Assembly (NCBI RefSeq): GCF_008642315.1
Contig: NZ_CP029192.1
Span: 1,922,001 to 1,986,000 of the forward strand
Origin: Streptomyces venezuelae
GTDB taxonomy: Bacteria > Actinomycetota > Actinomycetes > Streptomycetales > Streptomycetaceae
Length of the DNA: 64,000 nt
Direction of reading: 5' to 3'
In this document: piece by piece, positions 17,192 to 25,319 of the stretch
How positions within the stretch are numbered: position 1 is the stretch's first letter
Layout: each line of letters begins with the position of its first letter
Position numbers and translations under genes: made by a program
Notes under the pieces: generated by a model
What the model was told of the DNA's origin: nothing
The model's database searches: none
What the model saw: only the letters and a program-made list of their open reading frames with translations

Positions 17192-17812
17192 ATGGGGAGA
17201 AAAGTGAAGTCTGCAGTCAAGGCTGCCGTGATAGCGAGCACGATGCTTCTGACCGTAGGGGCGGCCGGATCGGCCTTCGCTTCTGACGTGCCGACCAGCG
17301 GCGACGAGGTGAATGTCCCTTCCGGGTCCACGGCAGGTTTCGTGCCGGGCGCTGACACGACAGTCAAGCGAAACGTGGCTGTCGGAGAGATCCCCGCCGA
17401 AAGCGCGAGTGGCCTCATTGGCGGTTCGGACGCCAAGCGCGCCGCCGCGAAGAAGGTGAAGAAGGTCAAGTACCAGGGCGAGCTGTGCGGCCTCAGGAAG
17501 ATTCAGAAGACCAGCGGCAGAGGTAAGACCACCCTCGTGATGACGGTCTCGAAGAGCGTTTCCTCCGAGGTGAGCACAGAAGTCGGTATCGACTACAAGA
17601 TTGTCTCAGCCGCAGTCGGCTTCAAGGTGACGAAGAGTTACACCGTCGAGGACCAGACGCGCTTTGAGGTCCCCAAGAACAAGTTCGGCTACATCGAGGC
17701 CTACCCCCTGTACGACAAGTACACGTTCTCCATCTATCAGGGGTCGAAGAAGAAGGGCGAGGGCACTGCGCTCCGGCCCGTGGGCGTCTGCTTTAATCAG
17801 TGGGCCAGTTGA
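17192..17812 (+). CDS. Small secreted protein, possibly aerolysin-fold/pore-forming
   Basis: The 206-residue protein has a clean signal peptide (KSAVKAAVIASTMLLTVGAAG...FA-SD). A second possible start, GTG at 17204, follows GGGGAG and would trim four residues. The mature protein is polar, with a Lys-rich patch (AAAKKVKKVKYQ) and two cysteines (GELCGL, GVCFNQW) that could pair. In between is a Ser/Thr/Val alternating stretch (KSVSSEVSTEVGIDYKIV, then GFKVTKSYTVEDQTRFEVP). Such alternation is typical of long amphipathic beta-hairpins in aerolysin/ETX-MTX2 proteins, but I could not recognise a family by identity. A lipoprotein gene follows 31 bases downstream. Confidence 0.6.
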   Translation: MGRKVKSAVKAAVIASTMLLTVGAAGSAFASDVPTSGDEVNVPSGSTAGFVPGADTTVKRNVAVGEIPAESASGLIGGSDAKRAAAKKVKKVKYQGELCGLRKIQKTSGRGKTTLVMTVSKSVSSEVSTEVGIDYKIVSAAVGFKVTKSYTVEDQTRFEVPKNKFGYIEAYPLYDKYTFSIYQGSKKKGEGTALRPVGVCFNQWAS

Positions 17813-17843
17813 CCTGGCACGTTGTAGCCGTGGAAGGGGCTCC

Positions 17844-18455
17844 GTGAACCGAAGTACGCTTGCGCTCGTCGCGGCCTGTGCCGGCCTCGGGGTCCTCTCC
17901 GCCTGCAGCTCCGGAAGCAGCGACCCGGAGAGCTCGGCGAGTTCGTCTGCACCAGCCGAAACATCACGTCTGCTTAGTCTTCCGAGTGTTTCACTGAATT
18001 CCGATGTCTTCGCAGATCTCGATGAGGGGTCTTCCGCAAAAAAGCGCAGGGTTGTCGGCGAGGTACGCGCAGGCGAGGACCGCGTCGTGCTGTACGCAGA
18101 GAAAGACGTATGCGGCTTGCTTGTTGTTTCTGACGGCGACCCGGCACGCGACATCCTGCATATCCGAACGGCCTGGCCTGAGAAGGGCGAAGGGACGACC
18201 GAGATCCCCCATGGTCCATACCTGAAGTCTTCGGGATCCGGCTCTCACGGGAGCAAGATCTGGGCGTCACTGTCATGCGCCAAGGACGCGATGGTCGTGA
18301 ACTACAGCGACCCTTCCCTACAGGGGAAGGTGCGCCATCGCGGAGCGGTGTCTGTAGCGTCCAAATCCGCAGGGAAACAGGAATTGGCGATGGTGGCCGC
18401 CCCCGATGACAAGAGAGCGCGCATTCTCTCTTCAGTGACGTCTCGTCAGCCGTAG
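17844..18455 (+). CDS. Hypothetical lipoprotein
   Basis: The 203-residue protein starts at a GTG preceded by GGAAGGGG. A short hydrophobic signal ends in the lipobox LSAC (Cys21), followed by a Ser-rich linker (SSGSSDPESSASSSAPA). The mature domain has cysteines in KDVCGLLVV and LSCAKDA. No family was recognised. G+C is visibly lower than its neighbours, as is that of the preceding secreted-protein gene, with which it is probably co-transcribed. This suggests acquired DNA. Confidence 0.65.
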   Translation: MNRSTLALVAACAGLGVLSACSSGSSDPESSASSSAPAETSRLLSLPSVSLNSDVFADLDEGSSAKKRRVVGEVRAGEDRVVLYAEKDVCGLLVVSDGDPARDILHIRTAWPEKGEGTTEIPHGPYLKSSGSGSHGSKIWASLSCAKDAMVVNYSDPSLQGKVRHRGAVSVASKSAGKQELAMVAAPDDKRARILSSVTSRQP

Positions 18456-18680
18456 GAGAGCGCTGAATCAGACGCTGTCGGCCAAGCCGCTTTTTCGGCG
18501 CCTGCCCCAGAGGATCAGATTCAGTGAAAGGGCCGTCTCGGAGGACTCAGCCGCACGGCAAATGCGCGCCAACGCCCGTCGCGTCGAGGCAAAGTCATGC
18601 CCCTGAACCCACCAGGACAACGTCGAGGCTCCTGATCTGTGCGTGGCGCAGTCGGTCGCGCGGCTGGCGCCAAGGGAGGG

Positions 18681-18712
18681 AGACCCCATCGCGGATTCCC
18701 GAGATGGGGTCT
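18681..18712 (-). terminator. Perfect 10-bp hairpin terminator of the exonuclease gene
   Basis: AGACCCCATC (18681-18690) pairs perfectly with GATGGGGTCT (18703-18712) across a 12-base loop. It lies directly after the exonuclease stop codon at 18719. The 263-base gap between the lipoprotein stop (18455) and this gene shows no other feature. Confidence 0.75.
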
Positions 18713-18718
18713 GAGCCC

Positions 18719-19429
18719 TCAGCTCTCCGCGCGGAGTGGCCACACCCCGTCCACGACCGCGTCCGCGTTGCCCTTCTTGCGCAGGAAGTTCTGGAAGTCC
18801 GCCGCCCATTCCGCGTACCACCCGATCTGGCTGCGGTGGAGGTCCGCGGGGCCGAGGGACGCGATCTTCGGGTGGCGGTCGGCTATCGCGCAGGCCAGGC
18901 GCGCTGCGGCCTGGGCGTCGGCCGCGGCGTCGTGGGCGGACTCCAGCCGCACTCCGTACTCCGTGCAGACCGCCTCCAGGTTCCGCTTGCCCCTGCGGTA
19001 GCGGTCGACGGAGCGGTCGATCGTGTACGGGTCGATCACCGGGCCGGGGGCGGTGCCGCCGAGCCGGTCCCTCAGGGACCGCAGGCCGTGCCTGCGGAGC
19101 TCGGCGGAGAGCAGGCTCAGGTCGAAGACCGCGTTGTACGCCACGACCGGGACGCCCGACATCCAGTACGACGTGAGGGCGTCGGCGAGCGCGTCCGCCA
19201 CCTCGGCGGCGGGCCTGCCCTCGGCCGCGGCCCGTTCGTCGGTGATGCCGTGCACGGCCACCGCGTCCGCCGGGATCGGAACCCCCGGGTCCGCGAGCCA
19301 GGTGCGGCGCCCCAGCGTCTCGCCCGCCTTGACCTCGATGACCGCGCCCGTGACGATGCGCGCCTCGTTCGGATCCGTCCCTGTCGTCTCCAGGTCGAAA
19401 CCGATCAGCAGCTCCTGGTGCCAGCCCAT
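18719..19429 (-). CDS. DnaQ-like DEDDh 3'-5' exonuclease
   Basis: The protein has 236 residues from the ATG at 19427-19429, which is preceded by AAGGGGGC. A longer in-frame reading lacks support. The DEDDh motifs are all visible: Exo I LIGFDLETTG (Asp12, Glu14), VHGITDE, Exo II VVAYNAVFDLSLL and Exo III HDAAADAQAAARLA. The family removes nucleotides from 3' ends as a proofreading subunit or stand-alone nuclease. This stand-alone protein is probably a repair or RNA-maturation enzyme. The C-terminal extension after about residue 175 (ADLHRSQIGWYAEWAADFQNF) is common in Streptomyces homologues. Confidence 0.9.
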   Translation of the reverse strand: MGWHQELLIGFDLETTGTDPNEARIVTGAVIEVKAGETLGRRTWLADPGVPIPADAVAVHGITDERAAAEGRPAAEVADALADALTSYWMSGVPVVAYNAVFDLSLLSAELRRHGLRSLRDRLGGTAPGPVIDPYTIDRSVDRYRRGKRNLEAVCTEYGVRLESAHDAAADAQAAARLACAIADRHPKIASLGPADLHRSQIGWYAEWAADFQNFLRKKGNADAVVDGVWPLRAES

Positions 19430-19541
19430 GGCCGCCCCCTTCTTCGTGGTGCTTTCCCCCAGTGACCACCACGATCCCATGGGCCACTGACAATCCGAGG
19501 GGCGCATTCCGCTTCAACGTCCCCAGCGATGGCCCGCGGGC

Positions 19542-20783
19542 TCACGACACCGGGCGGGAGTCCGCCCAGGCCGTCTCGAACTCCTCGCGGTATGTGGCGA
19601 AAAGGCCGCCATCGCCCGGATCGCCCGACTTGACCACCCGGCTGCCGCCCCGCAGCACGAGCACCGGCGCCTCCATCCCCCGGGTCCTGCGCAGGTACGA
19701 CTGGACGACACCGATGCCGTCCGCACCGTCCCCGTCGACCAGATAGGCGGTGAAGCGCGGCGTCTCGTCGAACACCTGGATCTCGAAGGCGCCGGGGTCC
19801 CGCAGTCGCGCCCTGACCCGGCGCATGTGCAGGATGTTCATCTCGACGGACCGGCTCAACTCCCCCTTTTTTATCCCCAGTTCGCGCTCCCGGCGCTTGA
19901 CCGCGCTGCTGGCCGGGTTGAGGAAGAGCAGCCGCGTCCGGCACCCGGACTCGGCGAGCCTGACCAGGCGCCGCCCGGAGAAGTTCTGCACGAGGAGATT
20001 GAGACCTATGCCGATGGCGTCGAGCCGGCGGGCGCCGCCGAACATGTCCTCCGCGGGGAACCGGCGCATGAGCCGCACCCGGTCCGAGTGCACGGCCACC
20101 ACGTCCGCGTACCGGTCGCCGACCAGGTCCTCGACGGCGTCGACGGGCAGCCGCCGCGCGGAGGGCGTGTCGGTGCCCGAGCCGAGTATGTCCAGGAGGC
20201 GGGCGGAAGCGCGCTCGGCCTGGGCGAGGACGGTCTCGGAAAGGGCGCGGTTGCGGGAGACGACGTTCCGGGTGACCTCCAGCTCGTCGAGGGCGAGCTC
20301 GACGTCGCGCCGGTCGTCGAAGTACGGCTCGAAGCACGGCCAGTGCTGCACCATCAGCTCGCGCAGCTGCGGCAGCGTCAGGAAGCTGAGGACGTTGTCG
20401 TCGGCGGGGTCGAGCAGGTAGCCCTTGCGGCGGCTCACCTCGCGCACGGCGACGGCCCGCTGCACCCACTCCTGCCCGGCGGGGCCCGCCGCGGCGACGA
20501 CCCAGTCGTCGGCGTGGACGGGTTCGTAGACGGGACGCAGAACAGCGGCCACGACCGCGCGCAGCCGCTGCTCCACCAGGTTCAGCCAGATGTAGGCCCG
20601 CCCCGCGCGCTGTGCGCGCGTACGGACCTCGCGCCAGGCGTCGGCGTCCCAGTCCAGTTCCGGTCCGATCTGAGATCCCATCTCCATCGGCCGGGCCAGG
20701 GACACCGCTCCAGGGGGTACGTCCGCGGAGCTCCCCTCGTGACCCTCGTCACCAGGGGGCAGCTCCCGCCCGCCCGAGCTCAC
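19542..20783 (-). CDS. SAV2148-type HEPN domain protein
   Basis: I recognise the sequence as the Streptomyces SAV2148 family, about 410 residues. The start is uncertain: I chose the GTG at 20781-20783 (VSSGGRELPPGD), but a TTG at 20825 is possible. An all-helical N-terminal half (RAGRAYIWLNLVEQRLRAVV through HWPCFEPYFDDRRDVELALDELE) corresponds to a HEPN-like domain. The expected R-x4-6-H RNase motif is not evident; VVSRNRALSETV stands at the corresponding helix. The C-terminal half (DVVAVHSDRVRLMRRFP, TRLLFLNPASSAVKRRE, FTAYLVDGDG) is alpha/beta and reminiscent of a phospholipase D-like or sensor fold. Function is unknown. Confidence 0.75.
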   Translation of the reverse strand: MSSGGRELPPGDEGHEGSSADVPPGAVSLARPMEMGSQIGPELDWDADAWREVRTRAQRAGRAYIWLNLVEQRLRAVVAAVLRPVYEPVHADDWVVAAAGPAGQEWVQRAVAVREVSRRKGYLLDPADDNVLSFLTLPQLRELMVQHWPCFEPYFDDRRDVELALDELEVTRNVVSRNRALSETVLAQAERASARLLDILGSGTDTPSARRLPVDAVEDLVGDRYADVVAVHSDRVRLMRRFPAEDMFGGARRLDAIGIGLNLLVQNFSGRRLVRLAESGCRTRLLFLNPASSAVKRRERELGIKKGELSRSVEMNILHMRRVRARLRDPGAFEIQVFDETPRFTAYLVDGDGADGIGVVQSYLRRTRGMEAPVLVLRGGSRVVKSGDPGDGGLFATYREEFETAWADSRPVS

Positions 20784-20886
20784 CCGCGCACCGCCTTCCG
20801 CTCCCGCGAACACTCCCCCGGTCAACGATCAAGGAAGGGTACTCCGGGAGCGGCGGGCGGTGCAGCCCGATGGCCCGGGCAGTTTC

Positions 20887-22203
20887 TCAACCGCCCAGCG
20901 GCGGCTGGCCGTTCTGGTTGGCGAGGTCCTGCGGAGTGAGCGGGCTCATAGCCGTGACGTCGCGCGCGGCCAGCGAGAAGCCCTGCCAGTGGACCGGCAT
21001 GGGCTGCTGGTCCTCGTCCCGCGCGATGTGGTGGAAGCCGACGTGGACCCAGGTGACCGGGTGGTCCATGGCCTGGCCGTTCACCCACTTGTCGACGCTG
21101 TCCGGGGTGCCGTTGGGGCAGCCCGGGTTGTTGCTCGCGTACTGCTCGCACTTCTTGTACTGGGTGAAGTACACGTCGTGCTTGGTGAACTCGCGTCCCG
21201 CGTGCTTGGTGCTGGGTCCTGGCACGATCTCGTACGAGCGCGGGTGGCCGTCCTTGTTCTTGCCGGTGTTGCTGACCACACGCCACCAGCGCATGTCCTT
21301 GCGGTCGCCGGTGAGCTCCTTGGTGACCTTGGTGCGGGTGGTCTTCGTGGTGGGGCTGCCGTCGCCGGTGGGCGGGGTGACCTTGGAGTCGTACTGCTCG
21401 ACCTTGGCCTTCGGGGAGCCGTCCAGGCCGAAGTTGAGGCGCCAGAAGACGTTGTGGGCGTGGCTCTCGGCCTTGGCCTGGTCGCCCTTGCCGATGGGCC
21501 AGCCGCGGTCGTCGCCGCCGTCGTAGTCGTACGGCGAGAGGCTGCCGGTGGCGCCGACGTTGGAGGTGATGGTGCCGTCGGAGGAGAAGCGCCACTCCGT
21601 TATGTACTCGTACCAGGAGGCCTTGTTCACGGTGTACACGAGCAGGTCCTTGCCCTGGCCCGTGTAGGTCTTGCCGGTGCCGCCGGTGCTCGCGTCGTCG
21701 TTGAGGCGGTACGCGTGCCCACGCGCGCGCGTGGTGGCGCACAGGCCCTTCACGTTGCCGCGGTGCGGGACCTTGACGGTCTTGATGGTGCCGCCGGGGC
21801 ACTCGCCGGGGTTGAGGTTCTGCAGGGCCTGGCCGAAGTCGGTGCCGGTGACGTCGTCGTACTCGGCCTGGCCGTCGTCGTAGGGGACGTGGACCTGGGC
21901 GAGCCGGGCGCTGGTGAGGACCGGGATCGGCTTCGCCTCGCCCTTCGGCTGGTAGCTGATCTTGTCGAGGATCAGACCGGAGAGCGTGTTGTAGTGCCAG
22001 CACATGCGCCAGGTCGTGCCGCCGTCGACGGTCTGCTCGATCTTGTAGGCGTCGCTGCAGTCGGCCGCGGCGGTCGGCGCCTGCGGGGCCCGCGGGGCCG
22101 CTGTCGCGGGTCCGGCGACGGTGACGGCGCCGCCGACGAGCGCGGAGACCGCGAGGGCCATCGTGGCCCTCTTTCGGGCGCGCGAAAGTCTGTTGACGTG
22201 CAT
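20887..22203 (-). CDS. Copper amine oxidase catalytic-domain-like secreted protein, atypical
   Basis: The 438-residue protein has a signal peptide (to about residue 36) and aligns along its length with the C-terminal domain of copper amine oxidases. Visible matches are GLILDKISYQ...VLTSARLAQVHVPY, then HAHNVFWRLNFGLDG with copper ligands His248 and His250. The C-terminal HHIARDEDQQPMPVHWQGFSL carries the third His (391/392). The topaquinone region reads SWYEYITEW, where the normal consensus is N-Y-D/E-Y. Tyr198 is kept but the preceding Asn is Trp, and the YFD catalytic-base motif is not seen after GECPGGTI. Enzymatic activity is therefore doubtful. The upstream gene encodes what looks like the missing N-terminal part. 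Confidence 0.78.
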   Translation of the reverse strand: MHVNRLSRARKRATMALAVSALVGGAVTVAGPATAAPRAPQAPTAAADCSDAYKIEQTVDGGTTWRMCWHYNTLSGLILDKISYQPKGEAKPIPVLTSARLAQVHVPYDDGQAEYDDVTGTDFGQALQNLNPGECPGGTIKTVKVPHRGNVKGLCATTRARGHAYRLNDDASTGGTGKTYTGQGKDLLVYTVNKASWYEYITEWRFSSDGTITSNVGATGSLSPYDYDGGDDRGWPIGKGDQAKAESHAHNVFWRLNFGLDGSPKAKVEQYDSKVTPPTGDGSPTTKTTRTKVTKELTGDRKDMRWWRVVSNTGKNKDGHPRSYEIVPGPSTKHAGREFTKHDVYFTQYKKCEQYASNNPGCPNGTPDSVDKWVNGQAMDHPVTWVHVGFHHIARDEDQQPMPVHWQGFSLAARDVTAMSPLTPQDLANQNGQPPLGG

Positions 22204-22267
22204 GGTGAAGTGGACTCCCTCGTCCGAGGAGAAGGTGGCGTGTGGTCTCGTGAGCGGGTGGCCGGCG

Positions 22268-23053
22268 TCAGCCGAGGCGGCCCACCGTGCGGGTGCTCAG
22301 GTCGACGACGAGGGCCCTGGTGTCGATCCACGGGCCGCTCTTGACCTTGGTGACGACCTGCAGGCACCGGTTCTTCCCGCACGCGTCGAGGCTGGACGGC
22401 ACGCGCTTCACGGTCTCCTTGCGGAAGACCATGCCGCTCAGCTGAAGCTGGTCGGGGCCGGTGAGCGCCTTGCCCGTGGCGTGCTTGAAGTCCTTCTTCA
22501 AGCCCTTGCCGAGCGGATCGGCGATCAGCAGCCTGGCGCCCTCGGCCAGCTCTTCCTGGCTGGGCGGCGGCTGCACGTTCTTGGTGGTGACCGTGTCGGC
22601 CACCTTGCCGGTCTCCAAGTTGACCGTCTTGGTGATGACGGTGTCCTTCTTGTAGTCGTAGTACACGACTTCGGCGCTGCGCGGCGCGTCGCCGCCGTTC
22701 GGGTCCGGCTCGCTGAGGTTGGTGGACAGCAGCTGCGGTCCGCGGTCCCCCTCGACGTCCCGGGCGCTGGAACGCATCTGACCCGACACCGAGGCCTTCT
22801 CGGCCCGCTCGATCTCCTCGTCGGTCAGCGGGTCGCTGCCGACTCCCTTCGCGCCTTCCTCGGGCGCCGCCTCCACGACGCCGTCCTTCGCGATGGCGTC
22901 CTGCTTCGCCGCTGCCGCGTTGGCCTGGCGGTCCCCCGACCCACCCGCCTCGGACCCCGACAGATTGACGCCCACCAGCACGGCAGCCGCGGCGACCGCG
23001 ACCGTCGTGCCTGCCACCACCTTCCCCAGGTGGCGTCTGACTATCTCTCGCAC
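22268..23053 (-). CDS. Membrane-anchored protein resembling the copper amine oxidase N3 domain
   Basis: The 261-residue protein has a signal/anchor segment (KVVAGTTVAVAAAAVLVGV) followed by an Ala/Glu/Asp-rich linker. A domain from about residue 125 then reads VYYDYKKDTVITKTVNLETGKV, then VQPPPSQEELAEGARLLIADP. This reproduces the N3-domain pattern of copper amine oxidases, where a beta-strand pair is followed by VQP-P-x4-E-x2-E and ADP. The gene lies 64 bases upstream of the catalytic-domain-like gene on the same strand, so the two probably make one heteromeric protein. On its own the family would be called hypothetical. Confidence 0.6.
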   Translation of the reverse strand: MREIVRRHLGKVVAGTTVAVAAAAVLVGVNLSGSEAGGSGDRQANAAAAKQDAIAKDGVVEAAPEEGAKGVGSDPLTDEEIERAEKASVSGQMRSSARDVEGDRGPQLLSTNLSEPDPNGGDAPRSAEVVYYDYKKDTVITKTVNLETGKVADTVTTKNVQPPPSQEELAEGARLLIADPLGKGLKKDFKHATGKALTGPDQLQLSGMVFRKETVKRVPSSLDACGKNRCLQVVTKVKSGPWIDTRALVVDLSTRTVGRLG

Positions 23054-23210
23054 TACTCCCCCTACTCCCCTGGCGCCCCATTCATGGGCATGCCGAGTAT
23101 GTGGTCAGACGGTTAGACGGGTACAACTCCTGGGTGGTTGCCCCACTTTCGGGCACACTCTGGCCGAAGTGGCCCCGTCTCGAGGGGGCGTGAGTGGAAG
23201 AGTCGCATAC

Positions 23211-25319
23211 ATGCAGGTCTGGCCTGGGCAGGCGTATCCCTTAGGTGCCACGTACGACGGAGCGGGCACGAATTTCGCGGTCTTCTCCGAGGCCGCAGAG
23301 CGAGTGGAGCTGTGTCTGCTGCACGACGACGGCTCGGAGACCGCCGTCGAGCTGCGCGAGTCCGACGCGTTCGTGCGGCACGCGTACCTGCCCGGCATCA
23401 TGCCGGGCCAGCGGTACGGCTTCCGGGTGCACGGCCCGTACGCCCCGGAGCAGGGGCACCGGTGCAACTCCGCCAAGCTGCTCCTCGATCCGTACGCGCG
23501 CGCGGTGAGCGGTCGCATCGACTGGGGGGAGGAGGTGTACGGCTACCACTTCGACGAACCCGACGAGCGCAACGACATGGACTCGGCGCCCCACATGATG
23601 ACGTCGGTCGTGGTCAACCCCTACTTCGACTGGGGCGACGACCGGCCCCCACGCACCCCGTACCACGAAACAGTGCTCTACGAAGCGCACGTCAAGGGCC
23701 TGACGATGCTGCATCCGGACCTTCCGGAGGAGCTCCGCGGCTCGTACGCGGCGCTGGGACACCCGGCGATCATCGAGCACCTCACCGGCCTCGGCGTCAC
23801 CGCTCTGGAGCTGATGCCGGTCCACCAGTTCGTGAACGACCACCGTCTGGTCGACATGGGCCTCAACAACTACTGGGGCTACAACACCATCGGCTTCTTC
23901 GCCCCGCACAACGCGTACGCCTCCTGGGGCGACCGCGGCGAGCAGGTCCTGGAGTTCAAGCAGGCCGTGAAGGCCCTCCACGAGGCGGACATCGAGGTGA
24001 TCCTCGACGTCGTCTACAACCACACCGCCGAGGGCAACCACCTGGGTCCGACGCTCTCCTACAAGGGCCTCGACAACGCCTCGTACTACCGCCTCACCAA
24101 CGACTCCCGCTACTACATGGACACCACGGGGACCGGCAACTCGCTCCTGATGCGCTCGCCGCACGTGCTCCAGATGATCATGGATTCGCTGCGGCACTGG
24201 GTCACGGACATGCATGTGGACGGGTTCCGCTTCGACCTCGCGGCGACGTTGGCGCGCCAGTTCCACGAGGTGGACCGGCTGTCGTCCTTCTTCGACCTCG
24301 TGCAGCAGGACCCGATCGTGAGCCAGGTGAAGCTGATCGCCGAGCCCTGGGACGTCGGCGAGGGCGGCTACCAGGTGGGCAACTTCCCGCCCCTGTGGAC
24401 CGAGTGGAACGGCATGTACCGCGACACGGTGCGCGATCTGTGGCGCGGCGAGCAGCGCACCCTCGCGGAGTTCGCGTCCCGTCTCACCGGCTCGTCCGAC
24501 CTCTACCAGGACGACGGGCGGCGCCCGCTCGCGTCCATCAACTTCACCACCTGCCACGACGGTTTCACCCTGCACGACCTCGTCTCGTACAACGAGAAGC
24601 ACAACCACGCCAACGGCGAGGACAACCAGGACGGCGAGAGCCACAACCGCTCATGGAACTGCGGCGCCGAGGGCGAGACGGACGATCCGGACATCATCGC
24701 GCTGCGCGCGCGGCAGATGCGGAACTTCACCGCCACGCTGATGCTCTCCCAGGGCGTACCCATGCTCAGTCACGGCGACGAGTTCGCACGCACGCAGTCC
24801 GGCAACAACAACGCGTACTGCCAGGACAACGAGCTGGCATGGGTGCGCTGGCCGGACGGCGAGAACTCCCTCCTCACCTTCACCCGCACGATGGCGATGC
24901 TCCGGCGCGACCATCCGGTCTTCCGCAGGCGCCGGTTCTTCCACGGCCGGCCGGTCCAGGGCACGCACGACGAACTGTCCGACATCGCCTGGTTCACCCC
25001 TGAGGGGGACGAGATGGAGCAGCCGGACTGGGACTCGTCGCAGGCGCGGGCGCTCAGCGTGTTCCTGAACGGCAACGCCATCTCGGAGCCGGGACCACGC
25101 GGGGAGCGGATCTCCGACGACTCGTTCCTGCTGCTTTTCAACGCGTCCCCGGAGCCGATCGAGTTCGTGGTCCCGGTCAATCACGGCCGCCAGTGGCAGC
25201 TCGTGATCGACACGGCGCACGAGGACGGGGTGCCGCCGGAGCCGGGGCCGAAGGTGCGGGCGGGCGACCGGCTCACGCTGGCCGACCGGAGCCTCACGGT
25301 GCTGCAGCGTCCGGCGTGA
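23211..25319 (+). CDS. glgX: Glycogen debranching enzyme GlgX
   Basis: The 702-residue GH13 protein has an N-terminal CBM48-like domain (about 1-150), an alpha-amylase barrel and a C-terminal beta-domain. Active-site regions are visible: DVVYNHT, GFRFDLA (nucleophile Asp342), AEPWD (acid Glu378) and TTCHDG (Asp450). GlgX hydrolyses alpha-1,6 branches of glycogen after phosphorylase trimming, giving linear maltodextrins that TreY uses. The ATG at 23211 follows GGAAGAG; a GTG at 23190 is an alternative. Codon 11 is TTA (23241-23243), read only by the bldA tRNA in Streptomyces, which predicts late, development-linked translation. The 3' end overlaps the convergent MFS gene by 26 bases. Confidence 0.95.
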   Translation: MQVWPGQAYPLGATYDGAGTNFAVFSEAAERVELCLLHDDGSETAVELRESDAFVRHAYLPGIMPGQRYGFRVHGPYAPEQGHRCNSAKLLLDPYARAVSGRIDWGEEVYGYHFDEPDERNDMDSAPHMMTSVVVNPYFDWGDDRPPRTPYHETVLYEAHVKGLTMLHPDLPEELRGSYAALGHPAIIEHLTGLGVTALELMPVHQFVNDHRLVDMGLNNYWGYNTIGFFAPHNAYASWGDRGEQVLEFKQAVKALHEADIEVILDVVYNHTAEGNHLGPTLSYKGLDNASYYRLTNDSRYYMDTTGTGNSLLMRSPHVLQMIMDSLRHWVTDMHVDGFRFDLAATLARQFHEVDRLSSFFDLVQQDPIVSQVKLIAEPWDVGEGGYQVGNFPPLWTEWNGMYRDTVRDLWRGEQRTLAEFASRLTGSSDLYQDDGRRPLASINFTTCHDGFTLHDLVSYNEKHNHANGEDNQDGESHNRSWNCGAEGETDDPDIIALRARQMRNFTATLMLSQGVPMLSHGDEFARTQSGNNNAYCQDNELAWVRWPDGENSLLTFTRTMAMLRRDHPVFRRRRFFHGRPVQGTHDELSDIAWFTPEGDEMEQPDWDSSQARALSVFLNGNAISEPGPRGERISDDSFLLLFNASPEPIEFVVPVNHGRQWQLVIDTAHEDGVPPEPGPKVRAGDRLTLADRSLTVLQRPA

